NCBI GenBank assembly: GCA_963678705.1
Contig: OY783212.1
Span: 4,216,001-4,280,000 of the forward strand
Reading direction: 5' to 3'
DNA length: 64,000 nucleotides
Origin: Panorpa germanica
Lineage: Eukaryota; Arthropoda; Insecta; Mecoptera; Panorpidae
Made by a program: the position numbers and the translations under genes. This document shows, piece after piece, positions 36,095-48,700 of this stretch. Positions within the stretch are counted from its first letter, which is position 1, and every line of letters begins with the position of its first letter. The notes under the pieces were generated by a model. The model was given only the letters and a program-made list of their open reading frames with translations, had not been told where the DNA came from and searched no databases.

Positions 36095-38122
36095 ATGAGT
36101 AATAGTACAGATAAAATAGTGGTGCAAAGATATGCTTTCTATTCATTGTACAAATGCTTTTGCTTTCGTAAAAATTTTGTGCCGTTGATTGCGATAACTC
36201 CTAAGAAAAATAAAACTTCAACTCTGGATTTCTTTGCCGATCGTATCAAATACGATGATTGGATACCAGTACTACTTGCGTTAAAGCAAGATAGAAGTTT
36301 GCGCATTATTGCAATTCGAGTTCGAAAACATTGGAAGAAAACTTTAGAATATGTTGATACCGAAGACAAAACTCGTGAGTTAAAGAAATTCCCGGTACTA
36401 CTTACTAAATATGTTCTATTAGCAACACTAGATGCCATTTCAAAATGTTTATTACATTCAAAATTACTGTCCTGCTTGATTTTGGAGGGTATTCCTCTTT
36501 CCACTACTTACATTACCTTAATTTGCAATTCTCTGTCCAAGAATCAAACCATTCGGCATTTTAGTTTGAGGTATTGCTTGATAGGTGATGAAGGTTGCAA
36601 AATAATTTGCCAACTATTGAAACACCTGTTAACCATACAATCTATCGACCTCACGGGCTGCAACCTGACGAAACAAGGTGCAAGCTATATTGCAGATATA
36701 CTAAAACAACAGGGAATTATCAGATACTCTGAACATTGGAAGCAAAGTTTGAGGTATAGACAGTGTGACTTGAATTCCGTTGGGGGACTTCGAAGGATAA
36801 CACTCAATGAAAACCGTTTGAAGGACGTTGGAGCAATGCTAATCCTTGAAAGATTACACGATGATATCTGGCTGAAAGCATTGGATCTGCAAAACTGCCA
36901 CATAACCGACAGCGCAGCCGAGTATGTGGTGAATACCCTTCAGAAGAACACCATATTGGATTTGATTGACATAAGGTGTAATAAAAATGTCAATAGAAGT
37001 ATATTAAAAGAAATCCAAAGTATTTTAGATCGTCCATCTTATGGAAACGCTAAAAAATATGAATGGCTTAACACTCCCGTGGAATTTATTATTTTGAAAA
37101 GACCTGTTGAAAAAATTTCAAGCAAATCAATTCCAGTGGAGGTTCCAAAGCATGTAAAGAAGGAAAAACCACTCGATATGCCGAAGAGGAAACAGTGGCG
37201 TCCTGTGCTGCGAAAACGATGTGAGGAGAATTTGAAGGAAGAGAGGTTGCGTAGTCAAAGTGATTTGTACCGGGAGTTTGTCGGGGACTCGGAAATTAAA
37301 GAAACTGCGGAAAGTCTAAACGGGGACCTGCATTCACAGATACTAACGATTGAGAAAGAGAGGCAAAAGCAACCGTCCTTGTTTGTCGATACGACGGTCA
37401 ACAACATAAATGGAATATTTGATGTGTTTAAAAATTTTGTGACGCTGGTCGACGGACATAATGTGTTTGCGTCTTCTCCAAATAGCCCTCCTAGCAACAC
37501 CACCTCAGCTTCACTTAGCTTCATAAACCGACGAAGGGAAGATAGTAACAGTTCTGTTACAAAGATCACTTCACTTGGTGGAACGTCAGATGGTCTAAGC
37601 TTCTTACCCACTACAACGACGTCAAACACTTCGGTACCGAGCTCGTCTCTCACGGACACGACTGTCCTCAGGAAGTCGCACAAAGAACTGTCGAAAGGAG
37701 ACTTAAGTGAATCCTACACTAAAGTAACCAGTGACACCAGTGGATCTACAACGCTTGTCGAATCGCCATCTTGCTCAAGTATGAATTCATTCATAACATT
37801 GAAAGACGAAATCACAAGTATCGGTGAGCCGAGAACACAAAGTCAAAATGCGACGGATATCCCTGATATGTTGATGGGATTTTTAAAAAAGGTAAACAGC
37901 GCTCATGCGGCTGACAAAAGCACTATTAACCTAAATAGCAGGGAGGTGAAGTCAGACAGCGTCTTACACACGAAACTAAAGCGTCAAGGAGAAGGACAGG
38001 ACATTAAGATGAAGAATGCACTAATAGATGTTTTTGAAATGGATATGGGCGATGCTTCATCTTCCAAGTCAAAAGAAAAATGTTTATCAAAAAAATTTGA
38101 TTTTGGTCTATTTCATGACTAA
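36095..38122 (+). CDS. CEP78: CEP78 homologue, centrosomal leucine-rich-repeat protein
   Basis: This intronless frame encodes 675 residues from the ATG at 36095 (a TTG codon two codons upstream is not used). CEP78 is a centriolar protein implicated in cilium formation and centrosome regulation. The match covers the family from end to end: LDFFADRIKYDDWIPVL (44-60), tandem LRRs of the RI type from about 124 to 300 with LTGCNLTKQGA (186-196), the diagnostic SLRYRQCDLNSVGGLRRITL (218-237), ALDLQNCHITD (262-272) and KYEWLNTP (321-328). The second half is Ser/Thr-rich and polar, as in other CEP78 proteins. The length is near the vertebrate 689-722. Vertebrate CEP78 is split into many exons, so a single exon here could mean intron loss or a retrocopy; I see no poly(A) tract or target duplication. 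It lies between ogre and Inx7 on the opposite strand. Confidence 0.9.
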   Translation: MSNSTDKIVVQRYAFYSLYKCFCFRKNFVPLIAITPKKNKTSTLDFFADRIKYDDWIPVLLALKQDRSLRIIAIRVRKHWKKTLEYVDTEDKTRELKKFPVLLTKYVLLATLDAISKCLLHSKLLSCLILEGIPLSTTYITLICNSLSKNQTIRHFSLRYCLIGDEGCKIICQLLKHLLTIQSIDLTGCNLTKQGASYIADILKQQGIIRYSEHWKQSLRYRQCDLNSVGGLRRITLNENRLKDVGAMLILERLHDDIWLKALDLQNCHITDSAAEYVVNTLQKNTILDLIDIRCNKNVNRSILKEIQSILDRPSYGNAKKYEWLNTPVEFIILKRPVEKISSKSIPVEVPKHVKKEKPLDMPKRKQWRPVLRKRCEENLKEERLRSQSDLYREFVGDSEIKETAESLNGDLHSQILTIEKERQKQPSLFVDTTVNNINGIFDVFKNFVTLVDGHNVFASSPNSPPSNTTSASLSFINRRREDSNSSVTKITSLGGTSDGLSFLPTTTTSNTSVPSSSLTDTTVLRKSHKELSKGDLSESYTKVTSDTSGSTTLVESPSCSSMNSFITLKDEITSIGEPRTQSQNATDIPDMLMGFLKKVNSAHAADKSTINLNSREVKSDSVLHTKLKRQGEGQDIKMKNALIDVFEMDMGDASSSKSKEKCLSKKFDFGLFHD

Positions 38123-38198
38123 TATTTTAATATTTTGGAAACTTATTTAATTAGGAATTTAGTTTTAATTAAGTTTAAGGGGACATATTTGTTTTTTT

Positions 38199-38204
38199 AA
38201 TAAA
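38199..38204 (+). terminator. AATAAA polyadenylation signal of CEP78
   Basis: It lies 77 bp after the CEP78 stop and is followed by the T/G-rich stretch gttacatgttttgtttatga, as expected for a cleavage region. Confidence 0.6.
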
Positions 38205-38440
38205 GAATGTTACATGTTTTGTTTATGAATGGATTTCTATCTCATTGTAAATACTGCTACATTTAAGTTGATATAAGTGTCGATGTTAAGTTGCTAACCA
38301 ATCCTATATTGCACATTTAAGAACTCAAAAATATCTAGCTGTCAATTCATAATCGAATCGTTGAATACTGATGTTTACTAATAAGGTTGTGAGTTGTGGA
38401 CTGGACAAGAAGGAAACAAGGTATGGAAAGAAAGCTGATA

Positions 38441-38714
38441 GTATCCAGTCAATATTTTTCCATTAGACAATTTGGTGAAATGTCCTGTTTTGTGACGTTT
38501 CCATCAATATTGCACTTCAATTATAGTTCACATCAACTTTATCTTCATTTGTATTCCGACAAGTGCAGTGGTTTCGCTATTTTTAGCCGATAAAATAGAT
38601 ATTTCTTATGAAGGACTATATATAAAAACTTAACTGTAAATTAACTCTATCATGATAAAAAAATCATACACAATTTCAATATGATGTCAAAGTGGCTCCA
38701 CAATGTTTACTGGG
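38441..38714 (+). mobile_element. MITE family copy 1 (degenerate)
   Basis: The internal sequence (gtgacgtttccatcaatatt, ttatcttcatttgtattccg, tatgatgtcaaagtggctcc) matches the copies at 50160 and 54041. The right end aatgtttactggg is kept and the left end is decayed. Confidence 0.75.
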
Positions 38715-40460
38715 GGCACATCTTGCTGAGTCTACTTCTGTTCATTCATGGTTTTCTACCTGCCACCCATTAGATTGGGCTCTGCATGTCTTCACTGATA
38801 AAAATAAAATGTAGACATCCATATCTGCGGAAATTCATTATGCAACTAATCTCTCTCTAATGGAATGAGTTAATAGTTAAACTTGTCCTAATGCAGTCAA
38901 CGTGATTCTTTAATTATTTGTGTACTAGCATTCCAATTGTCTGCATAAAGTAATTAAATCTTCAATAGGTCTTGTATATTGGTCATAACTCTCATTTGCT
39001 AATGTTTAAATATATTTAGCCGATGTTATCGGAAACTCTTTTGATAATCTGATAACAACTGCTTTCAAAATCATTGAAATAATTGCATAGCAAACCAGCT
39101 ATTCCAATTCTGTTCCAACTTATAATATTTAAAATTAGTTGAGCAGTGTTGGAAGGAAGTATTTGCTTATAATTTATTCGAGCAGCTCTTCGGTGGGAGT
39201 CAGTGGCAGATTTAGGTATATTTATAATGTTGATCTTTTCCTTTTTCTAACTTAAAGTCTGTCTGAATTTATTCTTTTAACTCCGTATAAATAAAATCCC
39301 TAGATCTTTATTGATCTTCGTAATTGAGGTGCACGTTGTCTCTTCTTGTTGTCTTCATCTTTTGTAAACTTATACACAATTAATATTGCACTAAAGGAAT
39401 CTTGACGTTAGTTCTGAGGCCGTTAAATCCGCCATTGGTGAAAGTGGGAATTCGATAAAAGTGAACAGTGACTGATTCTAAATCTAAAACTATTTCATCA
39501 AATGATTGATTGAGTTTGCTTTAACTGTAGCATTGCATAGAACATTCTCCTCTTCTGCGCAATGCTTCTATATTAATTCTACGCAAGTTATCAAGTTAGG
39601 CAATCCCTCACAAGTTCTGATCCAGAATATTCTGCCGGACAGATTTCTGCAGTGTCATTGTCTTCTTAACTCTCGCAATTAATTAAAGTTCGACTCGCTA
39701 CGGTTCACTTCGGTCAAATACTTCTGCTATATTTATTTCACTTAATTACTATATTAATACATTCTCATTATTTTATTACTTTTAGTATTTTTATAGCTAA
39801 AAATTTACTGATATCCAAGTAAATAATAGTAATAAATAAATAATTGATCGTTGTCATCTTCCGTCATGTGATGGATTTCAAAGAAATCTTTGTCCACGAC
39901 ATGAACAAGGACCTGGATGCGGACATCTCGTGATGATATTGCAGAATCTTCTGACTTTTGACTTAAGTCGTGCACATGATTAAATAGACGGCAATCAAAT
40001 GTTAAAAAACTTTGAATATCTTTTTTGTTTTTTGTTTTACACGGAAAGAAATTATCTATGGTTTTTGTTAACTTACTTTTTAAACTATAAAATCAGTGCC
40101 ATAACTAATGTTAACTATTTGTTCACTTTGCAATACTGTCCAAGGCAAGGTCTATGACCTTAAGAAGGAGTATGATGATTAAATGTGATTAATTTACTAT
40201 TTCCAACAAAATTTTCTGCGGCCCATGCTCCAATTTCTAAGTTACTAAAGAGCCTAATACACACTTGAATTATTTTATTTGTTTGGTAAGTTGCTCGACC
40301 AACATGCTTCATCGTTTATGGATGCAATTAACATAGTAAGTGATTGGCGTGATCGATTTTAAGGTTCGAACATTGCCAGCTAACACGGCTCTAGTCTGTA
40401 TAAGGAACACAGCTAACTTGCGATCGTAAGAAGTAAATAGTACAGCAACAAGTATATAAA

Positions 40461-40482
40461 GAGAGAGAGAGAGAGAGAGAGA
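40461..40482. repeat. (GA)n microsatellite
   Basis: An uninterrupted run of about eleven GA units. Confidence 0.95.
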
Positions 40483-41917
40483 TAGAGTTACGATGTACTT
40501 GTAGAAAAGCTTAAGAAAGTTAATTCTTCTGTTGATGAAAAATAAACTAAAACTAAATTAGAAACCCAATTTTTACTGATTCAACAATAACAATTAGTTT
40601 TACATTAAAACAAAATATTATTGTATTATTTTTTCACACAATTATAAAAATTAGTTTTATTATTTTTACTTAAAAACGATTTTCAGTAAAATGTGGGACT
40701 CATGTCGGCTTTGGTTTTGCGATTAGAGCTGAGCCGAACATATTCGAGTGTGTATAGGGCCTTTAATATCTGGTGTTGCGCAGTATATTTGAAAATATTA
40801 TAGTAATAGTATTGTATATTGTTATTGATTTACAAAAGTTACTTTTTGCAGAGTCGTGTCTTTGTATCTAGATACTATGTTATATACAGATACAAGGTAA
40901 TAGATACGTTTTCAAATAGTATCATTAAAAATGTCTTATATGCTTAATTTATCTAGACGCACTGGCACGGATAAAAATAACACGTGATGGTTTATATTTA
41001 AATAACTTTTTGTTCGACAATTATATGTTCAGTATCGGCCCAGACATTTTTTGAATAGTGAGCCATTGTAGCTTTTGACGCTCTTAAGAGTAAAGCTCAG
41101 GTAACACAATTACAACAAGAAATGATAAAATTAAAAATTTGATACCCCTATAAAATGGTAACAGTGGTTCATAATAGCCCACCTGACCTGTCATTTAAAC
41201 CGGCTCTGTATACGTTACATAGCTACAAGATTACTTATGTTCTGATTGTGTCTGTACTTAACGCATGCGCAGTAGAAATGCACGGCATAAACATTTATTT
41301 GCTAATTAACTAACCATTTCATAAGTGCATAAAAATATTTTTAAAAAATAACTAAAACTTCTTGTTTTATTACAATCAAGTTATTTCTTAAGGTTCTCTT
41401 TTTTTAACTTAACGTCGTCCGTGAGGTCAACGTACAGCTCTGAACTCTTCGGATGAATTCACGGTCACTCTCTACATCCTCAGATACGACGAGCTTCTTA
41501 GTAAATATTGTTTGGTCACTGCAATATGAGTTTCATTCTGAAACGAACTCAAAGATGTCTCTAGTTGCATGAATATCTTGATATTTTATAGAAAAATTCA
41601 CCAGAATGATTTTTAGAGTAATTTTCCTGAACATATTTATTACAGGCTTACAAACACGTTTGTGTTTTAAAGTGTATTTATTTATTAATATTTATAATGA
41701 TTATCTTCATGCCCTTGGACACATAGTCTTCATTCGATTATCACCGGATGTGTTGGAATATAATTTTTTTGATGTATCCCTTTAACTCAATCAATTTAAA
41801 CCAGTTGTAGTCTATTGTCCTGTGTCCAGTGTCCAGATGTTGTTCGATCAACGTAATGCTGACTTAATATATGTAAATTAGTCAGCTTATGAAATATTAA
41901 ATGATTTGATTGAATCA

Positions 41918-41932
41918 TTTATTGTCTTTATT
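41918..41932 (-). terminator. Candidate Inx7 polyadenylation signals
   Basis: TTTATT at 41918-41923 and 41927-41932 reads AATAAA on the minus strand, about 280 bp after the Inx7 stop. They are the first such hexamers seen downstream. Confidence 0.4.
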
Positions 41933-42209
41933 GTAAAATGTAAACCGGATGTAATTGTGGAGGAATAAAATACTATGTAGGGTACTTAGTAAAACACTAT
42001 GCACACCCGAAACAATTGACCTATGAAACTAACTTTCTAGATCAATAAGAAGACGAATAGTAAACATGTTTTCAAATAAATGTAATAGCAACATACATTT
42101 CCTAATCACTAATTAATGATTTATAAAAGTATCACACAATATGTCAATCTTAGATATAAAATTACACAATAATAAAGTACAAAAAATCTTTGGTAATACA
42201 AAGTTTATC

Positions 42210-42728
42210 TTATTCTATTTTCTTATCTAAAAGTGCATCTTTATAATCTTCTTCCAAATCTTGTTTCTTCTTAAGAGCCTCTACATCATTCTCATAGTCT
42301 TCTTCAAAAGCCTTTTTCTTGATCTTACCATCCAGTTCATCAACAGTGGTGCCATCAATTTCTTCAGCCAATTGAATGAACAAGTCGCGGAAAAGAAAAC
42401 CATCCATATTCTTCGCTAGGTAATATAAAAACAACCAATCAGCGAAATGGCAATGCTTGGTGACTGTGAGGACGTCCCAGGCGCGTAACGTTCCTGGAGA
42501 AGCTTGCTGGAAGATGTGACGATTGAACATGGACGATCTGGAGTGGAATATGAATGTAGCAATTCTGTAAAACAATCCCAGAAGAGTAACAATGGCAACG
42601 ATGAGGAACCAGAACCACAGGAAGGTGTAAATTTTCTCATTAATCACGTTGAGAGCCATAACGCACAGAGCGTCGTGTCGTTGAATACTACCGGAAGCAC
42701 CATACTTATAGAAGTCACATTTAGTCAC
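42210..42728 (-). CDS. Inx7: Inx7 shared exon 4 with stop
   Basis: The acceptor atgtttag|GTG starts VTKCDFYKYGASGSIQ. It carries both second-loop cysteines, the fourth membrane segment (YTFLWFWFLIVAIVTLLG) and a 100-residue cytoplasmic tail rich in Glu, Asp and Lys. The stop is at 42210-42212. Confidence 0.93.
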   Translation of the reverse strand: MTKCDFYKYGASGSIQRHDALCVMALNVINEKIYTFLWFWFLIVAIVTLLGLFYRIATFIFHSRSSMFNRHIFQQASPGTLRAWDVLTVTKHCHFADWLFLYYLAKNMDGFLFRDLFIQLAEEIDGTTVDELDGKIKKKAFEEDYENDVEALKKKQDLEEDYKDALLDKKIE

Positions 42729-45700
42729 CTAAACATAAATTTTAATTATTCGATTAATAAAGTTAAATAAATAAATGATCAATGTGTAATTTATTTAGAA
42801 AAAAGAATTTACTTTTGGGAATACAATTTCCAATGGATCCATTATGCTATTGAAATTGCCATTAACTACTTGTGGTCCTAGATTTAAAAACAGGCCTCCC
42901 AGGAAGGCATCGGTGATCCAGATCTGCAGGAGGACATTGAAGAAATTCAACAATTCGCAGAAGATCAACCAAGAGGACCACGGTCTGTTCACATGGAGAC
43001 GATTCATGAATGCTTTTTGAACCAGGACAACCTTCTTTGATGTTGATTCTCTCGAAGGTACTGTGATATTGTTTTCACATTTAACTTCACAATCTGCGTG
43101 TTGCGATAATGCTACCATCTGTAGGCCGTCAACAAGAGCTTTGATACGACCTCCTAAAATAAATAATAATTTAAACAATGAATAACTTTATTATTTCTAG
43201 TATTTAGATACTTCTGTTATATATGAAAACGTATCTAGATATAAAGTGTTACAGCACTAACGAGTATAAATAAATTAATTTAGTTCGTGATAGACTTGAG
43301 AGAATCGTGAATTTTTAGTAACTGCAGTTCTGTTACCTAACAATCGTGACTACACAAATTAGTTTCGTTAAGTACGAGTATATTGCATACAATAATTTAT
43401 AATACATAACAGTATTAAATTATGAATTAAAATGATACAGCCTTGAACTAAAACACAAATCAATTTAAATTTAATTAAATCGGATCCTAATTCTAATCGT
43501 TTTGTTTTGTATTAAGTAATGTTAGAATGTATGGTTTAGGAATTGATCATGTTTAACAGTAGCCTCATAATATGTAGGGCCACATTCAAAGTTCATAGCC
43601 CTGTCGAATTAACGATAAATACTAAAAGAACTGCAAAGAGAATTCTGGTTGAGATCAAAACAAGTATACGATCATTTAAAACTGACTGATTGTAAACCTT
43701 AGCCCGAACGCCCTTAGTGACAGAACGAACGTGTATACGAGTGAGAGAAAACACACTGCACGAACGAAACTAAACTGGTTTCGAGTAAATTTTCAGCGAG
43801 TCTGTTTCTCGGTTGCAGAGCATGGTTTGTTGCATGCTTTTGATGGTGACATCATGAGCGGAGATGTGTACAAATACTATTCAAAAGTATTTAAATACAT
43901 ACAAATACGACACAATAAAATCCCCTATTATGCTATTGTTAAAAATTAACCATAGGTTTGCAATCAATCGCCTCATGTGCAGACGCCCTAATTAGTAACT
44001 TAAGAAGGACCTCACAGGAGTGTATTAATAGCAGTAGTAAATGGGCGAGTAAAATTTTATTATTTATGGTACAAGGATCCTGATGAGGCCCTTGTGCGAT
44101 ATTTCTCGCCTTTTGATAAGGCGCTGGTAATAAAAGTAACGCGAATGCGTCACGAGGATGTTACAAGGCAAACTTAGTATGATTCTAATCGGGAAAATTA
44201 TCTATAACTTATTAATACAATTAATAATTTAATAGTAAAGGAAAACATTTAATGTAGACGAATCTGCCCAGTTAGTAGTGATATACATTTTTAAAGTATA
44301 CTGTTGATATATTCTTTTTAGAAATCTAGAAATTTAAAAATTTCAATATCGTAATTGTTTGCTTATTTAAAGATGTATTCTCTTTAATGACAATTTATTA
44401 TTTCTACTTCAATCATTCCACTTAGTAAAGTTATCTTCACTGGACGCCCATGCTCATTTTGCCACGTTTTCATCTCACAGATGGTTTCTATTTATATCTT
44501 ACTATTGTCCATGCTAAATCCTATTACTCACATTAAAATCTAATCCGACTAGACCTTGAAACTACATAAGGAACAGCTGTGCCTGCTTCTTTTATATTAC
44601 ATTGCACAACTTGGTTCCCAAAACTATTTTCATACTTCTTTACTACTTTCGTCTATTCATGAGTTCTTGATATCTTGCGATCTCAACTCGCAGCTGTTAC
44701 TTTGTTCTGGTGTTTTTTACGAGCTCGACATTTCTATACATGGAGATCATTTGTTGATTTCAACAATATTTCTTTGTAAATGTCTTATAAATGACATCAT
44801 CAAGAAATAAAGTAGTAATAAATATGCAAAGAATCGTCAGAAGAACTGACAATGTTTCTTGGACAATGAATAAACATTTACATGATGACTTAGAAATAAT
44901 TTGTTGACTAAACAGTAAATCAAATTGCTGAGCGCAATTTCTGAGAGAATTGAATAAGCTACTTGCTATGTGTTTCATGTATTGATTTATTATCTACCTA
45001 AGTGTCCTACGAGTAGTATATTTATTGCTTATTGAATCCGGTTACATGCTGATTGACCATATGGTGGTCGTCATAAACCATTTCATTGAATTCATGAATG
45101 ATTCCACTAATCTGTTACAAGGAAAACCAAGAAAATAATTATTATATAGGACCTAGCGTCATATACGCGGAAATTTCACGTATTTTAATTTACCTTCAAC
45201 TCTTCTCCAAATGTAATGCGGAAGATAGAACATGATGGCTTGTGCAAATAGCACAAAGGGAACCCATTGGTAGTAAGCATGTCTTATCGTTGGTTCGTCC
45301 GTGTTGGAAATGGGGCCCACTCCAGGATGGGGCACCAGACCTTGCAGCAATGATGTATCGTTCAAGTGACGCACCTACAACAAAAAATATTGTGAGAACA
45401 TGTGCTGATCTGAGTAACTATTCATGACATAGAGGACACATGTTACTGCAATATATTTTGAACAGTAACAGTGAAAGTAAACACCAAATTTTTAGATGAA
45501 TTATAAAAATTATAAGTGAATTCTTTATTTATTATTGTTTATAAATTCATTTTGGTTTAAGTTAGTTCACTAGGGATAATCGCAAGCAAAAGTATAATCG
45601 TATATTAAGTACACTTTGGAAGAAGTAATTAGAAGGAGGAAGTGAAAAAACAGAGTGTTTATGTCTGAACAGAGTGATAAAGATAAAAGGCAAGAAAGGG

Positions 45701-48700
45701 AAAATGAAGTCTGAAAGGAAGAAAGAATTGTACAAAGATAATAGAGGGTTTGTCGAGAGGGGACAAGGAAGGCAAAATGTGAAAGACGGAGGTACAGGAG
45801 AAATAGGAAACTGTGAGAAGGAAGGAGGTGTTCGGAACAGGAAGGGAGAGGGTAAAAAGAAGAAGAAGCAGAAAATACTGTGTGGAAAGAGAAAGGTCTA
45901 TAATAGTTAAGATTAATTGTAAGTCGAAATGAAATGTTGTAAGAAATATTAATGTAGATTGTAAAGCCAAAAGGCAAACAATTAATAATAATAATAATAA
46001 GACATGCAAAAAAATTTAAATAAAATTTATTTCAACAAGTACACTTTCTTTGGAGATTGTACTCAATACGTTTCATTCATATACAGACTAAATACAATCA
46101 CGTAAATGATATATGGCAAAGCTGTCTTATATAATGACGTACGTTATAGCAAAGTGTCGTATTTATTTATGTATCTGACTACGTATTACGTATAACATTT
46201 CAAAATTACAAAAGTAGCATCACTAAAACCATTGTAACTCGTAAAATAATGGTCAGAATGTCATGAAATTTTGTTACATATTGGTTGAAGGTTGGTACTA
46301 TCTAAAAATCATATTGATTCGTCAATAGTGACGCCATTTATATGTCCTCCTACGAACTTATTGAGTAATGTGTTATGTAGTTTATTAGGGAACTGTCTTA
46401 AATTCACACGTTCATGTCACTATACGTGTTATCTGTAATTTGATTATCGGTTCTTTTCATTCAATATCATTTCTCAATATTTGTTATTGGTCAGGTGTCT
46501 AAGAATATGTTATCAGGTATTTATAATCAATTAGTAGTAAAATATTGATACTTGCAGCATAGTCGGACATCAATCCATGCTCTTTCAGAAGAAAAACAAA
46601 CCAATTTCTCTAATATGCTTGTGACCATGACCATGTATATATAACTGTACTATATATTGATTAATTAAAGTAATCCAAAGTAATCCAAGTAATCCAATGT
46701 ATCTGTTACAAATATTCATAAAAATTATAGTTAATTTCAAGTACTTTATATTTTAAGTCGCATATTCCTGCTGGGCTGGCACAACTGACGTTGGTTCCTG
46801 TAACGTATAGAAGGAAAAACTTTCTTGTATCTCACTTCACTCAGAAACTCAGAACACTTCTATTTTTGAACTGAGTATCATTCTAGTTTCAGGCTGTAAG
46901 CAAAATCAATTCTAAGTTTTTATTATTCTAAATTTATAGTGCTAAGTTTATATTCCAAACTAAACAGGATATCTACAGAAGAAAAAGGATTATTGTGCCT
47001 TTTATTCCGAGGTTAAATCCGAATTTAACTGGTCTAAACAGATTACAAATATGTCTTTAATATTTTCCATTCCATAATATCATATAAGTCTTACCACGGT
47101 GTAAGTAGTTGTGAAGAAACAAAACGTATTGATGACATGGTCCGGGATTGGCCCTTCGTGTTGCGTTATACACTTAATATGTTCACCGATATACTGACGT
47201 GACGTCACCAGAATCGTGCACACTAGCAACATTAAAAATGTGAACCGATAATGTAATTTGAACACCAAATTATCAACAGACACTTTCTTCGGCTTGAACT
47301 TAATGTGTGCCGAGATTGATTGGAACGTAGGCAACATGTTTTACAGCAAAGATCAACACAGAAGTAAATAATAATAATTAGTTGTTAGTTATAATGTTGT
47401 TGATTATTTAATTATAGCATAATTAATTTTAATAATCATGTAAACGTGCTAATAAGTAGGTTTAGTTTTTTGTTATCACTTTTTTTTGTTACTATTCACT
47501 GACACAAACAGTTGCTGTTACATCTACTAAACGTATAATTGAACTAATCACTTTTCACTGCTGCTAACAATTATCTTATCATTGAATTATTTTTCAGAAG
47601 CCACAAACCTTTTGCTGCAATTATATTTCTGAGTATTTTATATTGAATGGTTTCTAAATTGTTATTCCGCGAATGAATATAGTTCAACTAGTTTCCGAAG
47701 TTGTACCGAGTCACTTGTAGTTTCCAAATTGCATTGTTTATATTTCGATTAGTATTGCATAAGTATATTCATATATGCTCCATAATGTGAAAATAATATC
47801 CTGAATATATATTGCATATACGTGAAATGTACATGCAGCAATGGTTTAAAAATGCACATACCTTTGCATTTGCACATACATAGGACGTATTAAGTATTTA
47901 TTTAATACAGGGTCGCTTTGAAGATTGGTGTGCCTTTAGCCACAACTTGTGTGCGGGCCGGGCATCCTTACTTAAAAATTTCCGTGAGAGAGTTTCCAAG
48001 AAATCTATTCCCTAAAAATATATAAAAAAAGTGACGTAATATTACTAATGTGGGTACTACTACAAAGTGTATAAATGGAACTTTTGATTTAATTTGTATC
48101 TAGTCTGTATTGAAACCTAATTTTTCAACCTAAACCTCCAAAAAATGTGGGTCCTGGAGCGGGTTATACTCTCTATTTTGAAATCAACATAAAAAGTCAA
48201 AATAATCACGTGATCAAACGATGAAACACCTCTGATTTTCACGCATTATCAGTTCTTATCAATTTTATTTCATTACAAAGACAAGTACGCGAGTAGGTAT
48301 GTAAGTCAGGTTCTGAATGAGACGGAACGCGGACCAATTAAGCAGAAATTAATGAATCCTTATTAAGAGTTAATTACAAATATGGAACATTACAATAGCG
48401 GAAACATTTATTAAATTCTACCTTAAATTCACATATTTATTTTATGTTTTAATCTTAAATGTAAATTTGAGCTTGTGACAGGTTTTTTTTAAATTAATTT
48501 ATTTAACGTCGGCCTACTTCCGACATTCTCCTTCCATAGTGAGATGGTCTCCTATATGGTGTCGTGGACTCATATAAATGTACTGCATCGCTATATAATA
48601 AGTTTTTTATAATGTATGCACGTAATCGAACCCATAAGACACAGCAGTTACCACAAGCATCATGCTCACTGTGTTCTCCATGTGAAGAAATAAAAAGAAG

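Larger units (their letters stand above)
38205..41917. other. Intergenic DNA between CEP78 and Inx7 3' ends
   Basis: CEP78 and Inx7 converge here. It contains a degenerate MITE copy at 38441-38714, a hAT-end-like cagtggcagatttagg near 39200, and the (GA)n run at 40461. No gene is supported. Confidence 0.65.
45375..47094 (-). other. Inx7 intron between exon 1c and exon 2
   Basis: This 1720-bp intron is loaded with two mobile-element relics: the non-LTR tail at 45600-46003 and the mariner end at 46195-46376. Confidence 0.75.

Noticed and set aside
36139-37683. Minus-strand ORFs of 72-142 aa over CEP78
   Set aside because: They are antisense shadows of the 675-residue CEP78 frame, with no own family signal.
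45570-46009. Long minus-strand ORFs (116-135 aa) that look membrane-like
   Set aside because: Their hydrophobicity follows from the A/G-rich plus strand of a LINE tail inside an Inx7 intron. Two frames are open at once, which is typical of composition bias.
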